NCBI GenBank assembly: GCA_015680685.1
Contig: MNCI01004872.1
Span: 965,882 to 1,029,881 of the forward strand
From: Gnetum montanum
Taxonomy: Eukaryota > Streptophyta > Gnetopsida > Gnetales > Gnetaceae
Direction: 5' to 3'
DNA length: 64,000 nt
Part shown: in pieces, positions 1 through 9,628 of the stretch
Layout of the letters: each line of letters begins with the position of its first letter
Numbering within the stretch: position 1 is the stretch's first letter
Program-made: the position numbers and the translations under genes
Notes under the pieces: generated by a model
What the model was told of the DNA's origin: nothing
Seen by the model: only the letters and a program-made list of their open reading frames with translations
The model's database searches: none

Positions 1-319
1 GGTTGATCAAGGAATCGGTTGCTCGTCGCACTTAGGCTAGATTAGATTTTCTTACCCCTTTTCCTCTTAGCTTAGATTTAGTTTAATATTATTTTCCAAT
101 GCAATCAGGAGTAGCGTAGAATTAGAACACATCATACACCTCATCTAGACTAAACCATACATGACATATACAAAACTAGTCTAGATGGGAAGAAAGCGAA
201 CTGCGACCTAAGGCTAACTATCTAGGTGCCACAACTAGTCCATCTGCGGAGTTCGACCAGATCGCGCATGCGACGCTCGTTTCGTATGGTTGAGTGTAGG
301 GGTACCTCGCCACTCATCA
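1..319 (+). repeat. E1 5' LTR (3' part only)
   Basis: Matches about 5415-5733 almost base for base and ends in CTCATCA, the complement of the TGATGAG that starts the 3' LTR. Cut by the window start. Confidence 0.9.
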
Positions 320-340
320 ACTGGCNACCAACGAACCATA
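320..340 (+). other. E1 primer binding site remnant with an N
   Basis: Directly after the LTR the sequence reads ACTGGCNACCAACG, which keeps the TGGC core of a tRNA-Asp-type primer site. Base 326 is an N. In the related E5 about 130 bases of leader separate the primer site from gag; here gag codons begin at once, so sequence may be missing at this point. Confidence 0.5.
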
Positions 341-398
341 TGATGATGAAGATTGGAGTACACAATCTGAGGTGGGGGTTTCTTATAAACGTCAATGA

Positions 399-2372
399 AA
401 GCAACGTCATCCCAACGCACGAAAGCCTAACTTACCAGATGATGATGAACCCCCACTGGCCACTACAAGCTTAACGAAAATACAAGAGGCCGTTCGAATC
501 TCATGTAGGCATCGTAAAGAGAGCCATCTACCCAGGCTTGATTTAAAGAACTTTCCTACTTTTTCAGGAGGCTATGACTTAGACTTGTATCAACATTTAC
601 AAGCCTTCTGCGATGCCTGTACGTGGAAAAACATTGATAACGGGTGGCAAAAACTTAAGCTCTTCCCTATGACACTCATTGACCAAGCAAAAGTATGGTA
701 TAGATCGTTAAAACCAAACTCGATACGACGCTGGTCAACAATGGTAGAGGTCTTTAACGAAAAATATCAAACCTACACAAGAGTGTCAGCCTTGAGGAAA
801 CAAATCCAAGAATGGAAACAAGCACAACATGAACCCTTGGACATGGCCTTAGAAAGGTATTACGCATTTTTAAAAAACTGTCCAGGCCATGGGTTTTTCG
901 AGGAAAGGCTAATGTACCATATCATTTATTGGCTACGTAATGAAACAAGAGAGACCTTAGGAGTATATGCCCAAGGTCAACTATACCAACTACGAACCCA
1001 TCGAATTCAAGAGCTTATTCAAAGGGTAGCAAAAGAAGAAGGAGAAATAGCTACATGGGAGAGTGTGGAAAAACATCAACGGGACCAAAATCACAACTCA
1101 ACAAAGGTCCATTATCATAACAAGGAGAGATCAACAAATTCCAAGGTGGAAACATCATCTTTGCCAATACAACAATTGTTAGAAGAAGCCGAGGCAAAGA
1201 TCAATAAGATGTTGGAATGGATGAATCAAAAGTGTGGAGAATATATCAACAACATTGGAGATAGAGTTTTCACAACCCAAGAAGCAGGAAAAAATAGTAG
1301 ACATTCGGAGAAAAAGAATGAAGGGAATAAGCGCTTAACTGCCAATCCTATGTATGAATGCAACATATGCCTGTACGATCACCCCAAAGGCCAATGCCCA
1401 GTCTTGTTACATCTACATGAGCATTGGGGAAACACGTTACATCTAGAGTTCGTACAGAGATACTGTGTTAGACCACAGTGGCAACAATCCCAGTCGTGGG
1501 GGAATCCATCCTTAGACTGGAGGCACCCTTCATATTTTCCGAATCCAAATTCTTATCATGTTCAACCTCCTGTTTCTCCAACTGAGCCAGCATACTTTAT
1601 CTCACCACACTACTATTCCCCACAATACTATCAACCCATGCCTCCAACACAACCACCACCTTGTGCACCTTACCCTTCTCCTAACTTTCAGCATTCTCAT
1701 CCTTTCCCTCCTTATACATCGCCACCAACTGTCCCTTACATACCTGCACCACCACAACCCATGAACAACACTTGTGCTACTGCTACTAACAGTAGTGAAG
1801 AGCCTCCTCAATATCAGAAGCATCCTTTCTTTAAACATGGTCGTAGGAGGGGACAACATAATTCAGAGGCCACTGCGTCTTCCAACCCAGCACAAGTTCC
1901 ACACGATGGTGCACCCTTACCTTCGAACCCACCACCTCATGTAACTTTATTAGGGCCACCAACTAACACTCCAATAACCATACATCCCAATGAACACAAT
2001 CATGGGAGGCATCAACCCAATCCTTGCATACCATCTAACGGTCACCAACATCATAGTGGGTCAACTCGTTATTTGGGAAATACATCGTATGAAGTGCCCT
2101 ACTATGCTTACAAAAATCAAGTGTGTGAACCCCAATGGGGTGAGTATGGACCAGTTCCAATATTTCCAACATGCCAGGATCCTCAACCTTCCTTTATTAA
2201 TCCTTGCATACAATTTAATGGTCCCGAATATCATAATGGGTTAGCTTGTTATCCTGGAACTACATTTTATGAATTGCCCCACTATGCTCCTTATAACCCA
2301 ATGTGTGAAACCCAACGGGGTAAGTATGACCGAGTCCCAAGATTTCCAAGATGCAAGGATTCTGGTCATTAG
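399..2372 (+). CDS. gag: E1 Gag capsid/nucleocapsid polyprotein
   Basis: Structural protein of an Athila-like Ty3/gypsy element, expected to package element RNA in cytoplasmic particles. The frame is open from 399 to the TAG at 2370-2372 (657 codons); the homologous frame continues upstream to about 330 but is cut by a TGA at 396-398, where E5 has CAA. There is no in-frame ATG before 669, so the true start is uncertain. A retrotransposon gag domain spans about 540-1020 (FPTFSGG, KLFPMTLIDQAKVWY, RRWSTMVEVFNEKYQ). A zinc knuckle CNICLYDHPKGQC (C-x2-C-x3-H-x4-C, one residue shorter than usual before the His) lies at 1359-1397. A Pro/Tyr-rich stretch follows at about 1560-1760, and a 60-codon direct repeat forms the C terminus. 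This is the only long intact frame in the window. Confidence 0.85.
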   Translation, partial: KQRHPNARKPNLPDDDEPPLATTSLTKIQEAVRISCRHRKESHLPRLDLKNFPTFSGGYDLDLYQHLQAFCDACTWKNIDNGWQKLKLFPMTLIDQAKVWYRSLKPNSIRRWSTMVEVFNEKYQTYTRVSALRKQIQEWKQAQHEPLDMALERYYAFLKNCPGHGFFEERLMYHIIYWLRNETRETLGVYAQGQLYQLRTHRIQELIQRVAKEEGEIATWESVEKHQRDQNHNSTKVHYHNKERSTNSKVETSSLPIQQLLEEAEAKINKMLEWMNQKCGEYINNIGDRVFTTQEAGKNSRHSEKKNEGNKRLTANPMYECNICLYDHPKGQCPVLLHLHEHWGNTLHLEFVQRYCVRPQWQQSQSWGNPSLDWRHPSYFPNPNSYHVQPPVSPTEPAYFISPHYYSPQYYQPMPPTQPPPCAPYPSPNFQHSHPFPPYTSPPTVPYIPAPPQPMNNTCATATNSSEEPPQYQKHPFFKHGRRRGQHNSEATASSNPAQVPHDGAPLPSNPPPHVTLLGPPTNTPITIHPNEHNHGRHQPNPCIPSNGHQHHSGSTRYLGNTSYEVPYYAYKNQVCEPQWGEYGPVPIFPTCQDPQPSFINPCIQFNGPEYHNGLACYPGTTFYELPHYAPYNPMCETQRGKYDRVPRFPRCKDSGH

Positions 2373-4189
2373 TTATTAATTCGTGCTGCCCTCAACCGTT
2401 TAGCTATGAAGGATAACCCCCCTTCTAATAACAAGCAGGATTAATAAATATTTTTCATTTTCTTTAATTTTTCAACTTTTTGTTTTTCAGTTTTTCATTT
2501 TTCAACTTTTTGTTTTATCTTTTTGAGTGTTTGTCTTTCTCATGTTTTTGTAAGTAATCTCATCTACGAATAAAACACTCATGTGGATCGTTGGTTGAGA
2601 TGTGTTTTATGTTATTAAGTCATGAGTGATCAATTATTTGAAATAGTGAGCCCACTACACCCACTCATACACTCTATAAATAAAGAGGTTCTGTTCGAGG
2701 GTACAGTGATATTCTTGAAATTTCTAAAACTTAAAATTAATTTTGTGTTCATTATACCCAGAATGAAGAAGGATGGACCAAGAGGGAATGATTAGGGTGT
2801 GACATCAAGGGGACTTGTGGATTCTCTTTGGTGACATCTGTGGGAGTTATCATGCAATATGGTTGTACTAAGATCCTTGTAGATCTAATGAAAATGGGAG
2901 TAAGAGTAATCAAAAGGGAACTTGAAAATCAAACGCTGTTCTAGGGGGTCCCACTGGAAAGACATGCACCCATGCCTGAAGGTTGGCGATTTCTCTGGAT
3001 TTAGTAAAGTGAAAAAAAAGAGAGAAAAGAAAAGAAAAAGAAGTGCCATAAACAAAAATCACTCCTCCCTTGTACTAAACTCCAAGTGATCGTATGCCCT
3101 ATTGTTATGATACTCCTATAGTTGTTCACCATGGGATGAAGCAATGCGATGTCACTGATTAGAAGGATGGACTTGGTCCTGATCTTGGAACGATGGGTTA
3201 ATGACACCTTAATCATGCTTTTCACGCAGGATTCATTGTACCCTGGGTCAGTTACCTCATGTCCCGATCTCTATGATCCCTTTCTATACTTCGTCTCATC
3301 TCACTGTTCGTGTAATTGTAGCTCGTGTCCCGTGTAACATAAAATTTTCATCTCATTCCGGTGATATTTATATGTGTGTGTTTTGTGGAGTTAGTGCAGA
3401 TTACATTTAACCCTTCTAGTGCCCACAGACACTTTAAGTGTGATTACACAAGGGCATAATAGGTTGAAACCTGCTTTGGGGAGGATCCACTTGTGTAATT
3501 TTTTTGTAATCTTCATTAATTCTCTAGCTAGAACACACAATCTCTTGCCCTCAGCTTAATTTTTCAATTGATTTTCTTTCCCTTATTACCATCACATAGC
3601 CTTTTTCTCTACCATCTGAGGTCCTTATTGATAAATTCCACACCATCATAATTTTCATGCCTTCAAAACTAGTTGAATTACCCTAGAACCCTTTAGTCCA
3701 TATGTTCTTAGTTTACATCGATTAATTTCAAAAGAAATATACAAAATTCGGTACATTCTCTACAACTTGCGATTGCGTGTCCCTTGCTTTCATATCCACA
3801 ACTCGCTTGCTGGTGCTCCGATTTTCATTCCATTTGAACCTACTTGAACCCGGAGTGTTCAGCTTAGTCGTGGGGGAGGGGGTGCACATGCCGAATAAGT
3901 GCATAAATTTTTTGAAATTCATCATCACCTGAAGGACATATTTAAGGGTAATTAGTTCTAAAATAACAAATAAAATGTGTTAAAAATAATTTCATCCCCT
4001 TAGTTATACCAGAAAATTAAATTTGGAAACCACCTAAGTAGAAAGGACTCAACATTATAATATTTCAGGGACATGTTCTTTCAATAATTAACATCATATG
4101 GAAATAAAGTAAATCTATTAAGGCAAGCAGTAAGGTATAACCTAACTTTGGTAACAACCTTACTAACAATTGGTCCCGTGTGATTGCAG
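2373..4189 (+). other. E1 non-coding region between gag and third ORF
   Basis: No retroelement enzyme is readable here. 2400-2800 resembles the 3' region of E3 near 18420-18590 (CCCACTACACCCACTCATACAC, then a shared 'ggtgtg...aagggga' stretch). 2800-3340 matches the mirror-image part of E5 at about 26160-26640. 3446-3497 is a block conserved in all four Athila-type elements. The polypyrimidine and purine runs near 2450-2560 and 3010-3045 are low complexity. The layout suggests pol was deleted and the 3' leader of the third ORF was kept. Confidence 0.6.
4180..4189 (+). promoter_or_regulatory. Probable splice acceptor before E1 third ORF
   Basis: TGTGATTGCAG (4179-4189) ends right at the ATG of the third ORF. 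The same 11-base motif with Y/R changes precedes the homologous ORF in E3, E4 and E5. Acceptor function is inferred. Confidence 0.5.
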
Positions 4190-4960
4190 ATGGTCCCGAA
4201 ATGCGGACAACAGGAAGGTCCTGCTCAAGGTGCGATCGAATGATCTCAGAGAGGTGGAAGACACGATCCTACCAGACAACATGCAGAACAGGAGGAACAA
4301 TCATTCAACTTTCATCAAGAAGATCCTCCTACCATACGGTTTGGGTAGGCAGAAGCAGGAGATACCCTCTCTGAAAGCAGTGCCTGGTACTTAGGGGAAA
4401 TGTACCAATTTTGGCACAACAAAGAAGAAGGCACCATAGTTAACAATTGTGGTGTGACTATTGATTTCTCTGTTCAAGCCATTCTGGAAGTATTAAACCT
4501 TCCGAATACAGGGCCAAAGGTTGCTCAGAACCAGCTGGACACTTTCAGAACTGAGCAACTTAATGAACTATTGACAGAGAATAAAAGGGTGGCAGAAGAA
4601 AAAGAGAAGGCTTTCTGGATTGCCTCTATCGCACAAGTGCAAAATTACATGCATGCCAAGGCACTCAAGGCCTTACAAGAGGAGAAACTCCAGGCTGTAC
4701 TTCAATGCTATCAAATCCCAGACCTGGAGCACAAGAAAAGGGAAAGACACCTATGGAGGAGTCATCGCCTCCAGGAACTACATGAGTTCCAAATTTTTGT
4801 AAATATTTTGTGTGTTGTGTCTTTGTTTTGTTTTCTTCCCACACTGCGGCATCATCCTATTTTTCCATCTAATAATCCCATACCTATCCACTGTGTAATC
4901 AATGCAGCTTGTTCTCACTTTAACTCGAGGATGAGTTTTCATTCAGTCATGGGGGTATGA
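4190..4960 (+). pseudogene. E1 third ORF (plant-transposon-protein-like), broken
   Basis: ORF lying between the deleted pol and the 3' LTR, the position of the third or 'env-like' ORF of Athila elements. It starts ATG GTC CCG after an acceptor-like AG and reaches a TGA at 4241. The same frame is open again from 4400 to 4960. That part contains FWHNKEEG followed by VTIDFSVQAILEVLNLPN, which matches the E4 copy (FWNNRR...VSYSVEAIAQVLGLP). This pattern (a short hydrophobic strand, then 'FS.EAI...LGLP') is typical of the domain called putative plant transposon protein in plant gypsy elements. A charged helical stretch follows (EQLNELLTENKRVAEEKEKA), probably a coiled coil. The middle of the ORF is missing compared with E4. 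The function of this protein is not established. Confidence 0.55.
4944..4957 (+). other. E1 polypurine tract
   Basis: CAGTCATGGGGGTA stands directly before the 3' LTR. E3, E4 and E5 have similar sequences (TGGTGGTA, CATGGAGGTAC, CCTGGGGTA) in the same place, so this is the plus-strand primer site. Confidence 0.7.
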
Positions 4961-5108
4961 TGAGACATGAATTGCTCATAGTGCTGGCGGCCGCATTAAG
5001 GCACCCACGATAAGGCACCCACGTTGTATCATGGGTCGCGATGTATCATGGGCCACGATATCGCGTATGCGATATCGCATATGTGATATCGTAGTCAGCC
5101 ACAATTTC

Positions 5109-5116
5109 TATAAATA
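5109..5116 (+). promoter_or_regulatory. TATA box in E1 3' LTR
   Basis: TATAAATA inside CTATAAATAAGAGGTGG, conserved in S1 (31835) and S2 (38745). Probable RNA polymerase II promoter of the LTR. Confidence 0.7.
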
Positions 5117-5282
5117 AGAGGTGGATCTCTCTCATTTACATCCTAGTTTTAGTGTAGCGAAGCTCTGGCAGTTTGATCCCTCCAGAGTTAGAATTGTTCC
5201 CGTGTCTGCCCGCAGTGTGGCGAATGTAATTGTACGGTGTCTTTATTCAAGTGTGCCGTACTTGGACACGCACATGATCGGC

Positions 5283-5288
5283 AATAAA
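5283..5288 (+). terminator. Poly(A) signal in E1 3' LTR
   Basis: AATAAA about 170 bases after the TATA box. S1 has it at about 32009, and E3 has AATAAAATG at the equivalent place. This fits R-region polyadenylation. Confidence 0.55.
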
Positions 5289-5733
5289 GATTGAGATTAC
5301 TTCATCATTGCAGCATTCACTTATTTTATTTAATTGTTATTTATTTAATGTTATTTATTGCTTTCATAGCGCGGTGTGAGTACGACTTAACTACGAGCAT
5401 CTACGGGTGTGTACGGCTAGTTAAGGAATCGGTTGCTCGTCGCACTTAGGCTAGATTAGATTTTCTTACCCCTTTTCCTCTTAGCTTAGATTTAGTTTAA
5501 TATTATTTTCCAATGCCATCAGGAGTAGCGTAGAATTAGAACACATCATACACCTCATCTAGACTAAACCATACATGACATATACAAAACTAGTCTAGAT
5601 GGGAAGACAACAAACTGCGACCTAAGGCTAACTATCTAGGTGCCACAACTAGTCCATCTACGGAGTTCGACCGGATTGCGCGTGCGACGCTCGTTTCGTA
5701 TGGTTGAGTGTTGGGGTATCTCGCCACTCATCA

Positions 5734-6123
5734 CTCACGATGCTTCTAATCCTTAGACTAATATGTGACATATGTGTAGTGTGATCTTTTTGTGTTTGAA
5801 AGTTCTTAAGGATGTTAAGGCATAGTTCACCTTAAGTCACTCTAAAATACTGGGTTAATTTATGGCCTATAGGTGGTCTTAAGTGCCACTTGTCTAGAGT
5901 AGTATTGTAATATCCCATTCCTAGATGTCATGATAATGCCAAATATAGGTAACATTCAAGTCTATGTGTAATAAGTGTAGTAGGAAAATATAGAAATGAA
6001 TGACAAAAGAACTTTATTAATAACAAAATTTGAAATAAGTAAGTATATAGAGATTATGCTCTGAGGGTTCATTGGGGTTATCTTTCTTTGGAGGAAATCT
6101 AATACTACCACCATGGTTATGCA
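5734..6123. other. Spacer between E1 and E2
   Basis: AT-rich sequence with no readable gene. TGTAATATCCC at about 5905 looks like the start of a chromovirus LTR, and the 50 bases after it loosely resemble 22510-22560, but no second end was found. Confidence 0.4.
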
Positions 6124-7301
6124 TGTTACATCCCTTCCAGATACATTGGATATGGCCATACAAATATGATTTATACATTATATGTCTAGTCTCGATGGGT
6201 TATTGGGGATAATTTATTTTATCATAGTTGCACTTTATATGTTATGATGCTTTCATCTTTATGTTATGATTATGATGTCTTTACATGCTAAACTAACATG
6301 ATTATGTATACTAGCCTTGGATGATGTGTTAGATAGATAATGTTGCTGGCAAGGATGTTGGATTAGGATATAAAAACAACTATTTCATATGCATTAATGC
6401 TTTATGTGTGATTTTTTTATTTCTGCATTTGAATTGTAGCATTGTATTGGGTGATTCTTGAATGTGATTTTAACTTGTGAATATATAGAGTGTTTGGAAT
6501 GGATCTTATAGGTTTAAACATATTTTTATTTGGATTATAGTTGTGTTTGTTATGCATGTTTGAAGTGAAAAGCATTAGTTAGGAGGAAAAAATAAAATTT
6601 TAAAAATAATTCCTTTTTTAAAATTAAAAAGTAAAAATTAGATTTTGCATGTGACATGCAATGCGTGTAAGGAAAGAAGCTTACTTTTATTTTTTTAAAA
6701 AAAGCATATGCTTTAAAAATAGTTTTCTTTTGTTTGATTTTTTTTTAAACCACCACCTCTCACATATCTATGGAATTCAAGTTTCTATTTTTCTTTTTTC
6801 CATTTCATGGAAATAGAAACCAAAACCTAAATTTTTTCTTCTTTGATTTTCTTTTCTTCCTTATTCCTTTTCCACACTTTTTCTAGATTTTGAGCTTTGT
6901 AGTTTGATTTTTCTATACTTTGAACCTAGATTTGAGAATTTTCTGGCCATATCTACATGGTTACAAAACTTATTTGAAGCAAAATGGAGTTTTGGTAGAT
7001 TTTTAAAGATGTCATGCTTGTTTTAGTCTTTTTGCTGCAAAAAAATTAATTGGTGGGTTGTCTATACCTTTTCCTTATATTTTTGTGTCAAATTAGTGTA
7101 TATGATCATGTGATGTGGGCATGTGAAAAATTTAGTTAAAAGATTGAATTTGGACATATTGTTTTGTAAATTTTCCAAAATTTTATAGTTTTGGTTGTGG
7201 ATTATTTATTAATAAATGTTAGATGTATGGTAGAATGTGGATTTGTAGAATATTAGTTATGATGTTGATGAGACTAACATAATCAGAATAATATATTTTA
7301 T
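6124..7301 (+). repeat. E2 5' LTR, truncated
   Basis: Begins TGTTACATCCC and runs parallel to 9629-10741 with many substitutions (shared blocks include TTATAGGTTTAAACA and ATTTATTAATAAATGT). Similarity stops at 7301 where an inverted Athila gag piece begins, so the true LTR end and primer site are lost. Confidence 0.8.
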
Positions 7302-8195
7302 GGTCTTGATGGCCATTTTTGTCTCATTAATCACCTTCATCATGATTATTTTGACAGTAACTTCTATGAGAACTAGCAGATGAAGAGCTATGTTCGGAAT
7401 CAAATGAAGAGGATGGAGAGGAAGGTGGATCACCACCACCACCATGGTGTCTACCACCACCTCTTCGCTCATTACGACCACCATCCTTAGATCCCTTGCC
7501 ATCATGATGTTTACCTGAGTCCTTGCCTTGACTGTCACTTTTTCCTGAACTTGGTTATGAATAGTGGATCATAGGTTCATGGCCACACCCGCATCACCAA
7601 TAACAAGGGGGTAGAGAATCTTCATGTTGAGAATCTTCAAAGGAAGGATCCTGATTGTCATATTGAACTAGTAGGAACAAGGGATTAGTGAAATGTTTTT
7701 CCTTCATAGCCTTGTGGTGCTTCTCCTAATGTTAATCTCACTTGTGTTCTATTTCAATGGCACAGTAGTCCCGAGTGTCATAACCATTCACAACGTATTC
7801 CTTGTGAATATCTAAAATGTCCAACTTCTTAAGAGTTTGAACTAGCATCCCAGGCATAGATTGATCAAGGGGATCTTTTTGGGGTCTGACACCCCCCCAC
7901 GGATTGATCAAGGGGCAAGATGATGTTGTCCTCCATATCACACCATTGCAACTATTTATCCTGATGTAGGATGAAGGTGAAGTCCTGTACATACTCATTT
8001 GGATGAGTATATACCACTTTGCACTTCTATGGAATCGACGATTTGACATCTTCACACTAGCGAGAAGAAGACATTTTGTAAAAAATAAAATAATCAATGT
8101 GCTTTTGTAATTGAATTTCATTCGAGAGTGAATTTGAACTTGGGTCCATCCAATGATATTAATAATGTTCACTAATCCTAGATAGTGCATGTTTG
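7302..8195 (-). pseudogene. Athila-type gag 5' fragment, inverted in E2
   Basis: On the minus strand this matches the start of the E4 gag and its leader (about 47930-48865). Both have MSSS at the start, then THPNEYVQDFTFILH (E4: THPNKYVLNFTFILH), and later a Gly/His-rich, Ser-rich stretch (GGRHHGGGG..., SSFDSEHSSSASSHRSYC). The fragment stops close to where the E4 primer site would be. It is full of stops. It is not a complete element: I see no LTR next to it. It was either copied in by template switching or placed by a rearrangement. Confidence 0.75.
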
Positions 8196-8289
8196 CTTAA
8201 GTAGATTTGAGAGCAACAACAACATGATCCATCGTATTAAGAATTGAGATAGCATGTCACCTCTGATGAACCATTCTCTATGGATAGTC

Positions 8290-9605
8290 ATGGTGTGTTA
8301 TGGAGGGATAATTGAGTATGTGTTTTAGAAGCTTTGAAATTTTACTTGATGGATGAGATCCACATGAGTAGATACCAAATGCATTCTGGTAGTTAGAAGA
8401 TGTACCTAGGTATACAATGGATGTATTGGTGGCTTGATATGAAGAGGAATGTGGAAGAGTATGTCTCTCAATGTTTAATTCACCAACAAGTGAATATAGA
8501 GAATTAGAGGCCTAGGAGATATTTGCATTTCCACGATATTCCTTATTGGAAATGGGATGTGATTGGTATGGATTTCATTGTTGGTTTTCTGTGGGCTGGT
8601 AGTGGTTGTGATTCCATATTAGTAGTTTTTGACTATTAACAAAGTCTATCCATTTTCTTGCAATACGAGCATCAGTGAGTGCAGTAGAGACTACACATCT
8701 CTTTCTTGTAGAGATAGTGTAGTTGAATGATGTTCCACAATAGATTATTAGTGATAAAAATTCTTGATTCATGTCACATTTTTGGTAGGCATTTTAGAAG
8801 GAGATGGGTAGAAGGTTGAACATGAGTTTTTCATATCATCCACAAATTGATGGTCAAATTGAGTAGGTGAATCATATTCTCAAGGATATGTTGAGTTCCT
8901 ATGCTTTATAGTATAGGGATGATTAGGATTGAATGCTAACACTAGTTGAATTTTCATATAATAATAGCTATTAGAAGAGTTTTCATGTAGCACCATATCA
9001 AATTTTATATGGAAGACCATGTAGACACCTTTATGTTTGAATACTATAGAAGATCACCAGTAGGTGAGCATAGATTTGGTAAGGTAGACATAGAGTAATT
9101 TCATGAAATTTAAGCTAGATTAAAAGTTGCATAGGATAAGTAGGTAGCTTATGTCAATTAGTGCTAAGTACCACTAGTGTTTGTAGTTGAGGATCATTTA
9201 TTTCTTCATGTTTCTCTATTGAAGGGCCTTACATGAATTGACTGAAAGGGAAGATTGGCTAGTAGGTATATTGATCCTTTTGAGGTCCTACAAAGGATTG
9301 GCAAAGTAGCCTATTGCATATTATTACTTTCTTAGTTGATACATGTACATGATTTATTTCATGTATCTATGTTGCAATGCTATGTGCTTGATGAACATCA
9401 TGTGATTGATGATTGAAGGATATAGCTATATTCTAATGTCAATTATGTTGAGTAGTTAGTAGAGATTATTGATCACATGGTGTGATAGATACTTAGTAGA
9501 GTTATGCTTATGATCAAGGTTTTGTGGAGTAGACATGGAGCTTTAGAGGCTACTTGGGAGGTAGAGATTGAGATGTGTGTAGCTCATCATGAGATCTTCT
9601 AAGAG
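8290..9605 (+). pseudogene. E2 chromovirus integrase and C-terminal domain, broken
   Basis: Relic of the integrase that inserts the element's cDNA. Readable pieces in order: a zinc-finger region (HSGS.KMYLG, YWWLDMKRNVEEYVSQC at about 8375-8480), then KWDVIGMDFIVGF with the first catalytic Asp (about 8548-8590), SFSYHPQIDGQIE (about 8830) and VEFSYNNSY (about 8945). The end holds a tail like that of plant Tekay/Del chromoviruses (KVLWSRHGALEATWE, about 9510-9560), where a chromodomain-related region is usual. Several frameshifts and stops. It reads straight into the polypurine tract of E2. Confidence 0.75.
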
Positions 9606-9628
9606 GAAGATTCTCAAGGAGGGGAGAG

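Larger units (their letters stand above)
1..5733 (+). mobile_element. E1: gag-only Athila-like LTR retrotransposon
   Basis: The first 319 bases repeat the end of an LTR found complete at 4958-5733, so the window opens inside the 5' LTR of this element. Between them are a primer-site remnant, one long open gag frame, a non-coding stretch and a remnant third ORF next to a polypurine-like run. No protease, reverse transcriptase, RNase H or integrase lies between gag and the 3' LTR, so the element cannot copy itself and must have used enzymes from a relative (inference). I counted about 13 mismatches in the 319 shared LTR bases, the fewest of any LTR pair here, so it is the youngest insertion. 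The target duplication cannot be checked because the left end is outside the window. Confidence 0.85.
4958..5733 (+). repeat. E1 3' LTR
   Basis: 776 bases bounded by TGATGAG and CTCATCA. The U3 part has three GATATC palindromes (5057, 5071, 5085). A TATA box and an AATAAA follow. One copy of the internal subrepeat (ACGACTTA...TACGGCTAG...AAGGAATCGGTTGCT) lies at about 5390-5440. Its last 319 bases equal the window's first 319. Confidence 0.92.

Noticed and set aside
3001-3340. Overlapping frames on both strands in E1 non-coding region, repeated in E5
   Set aside because: Similarity between E1 and E5 is at DNA level because they are related elements; frames differ and neither shows a domain.
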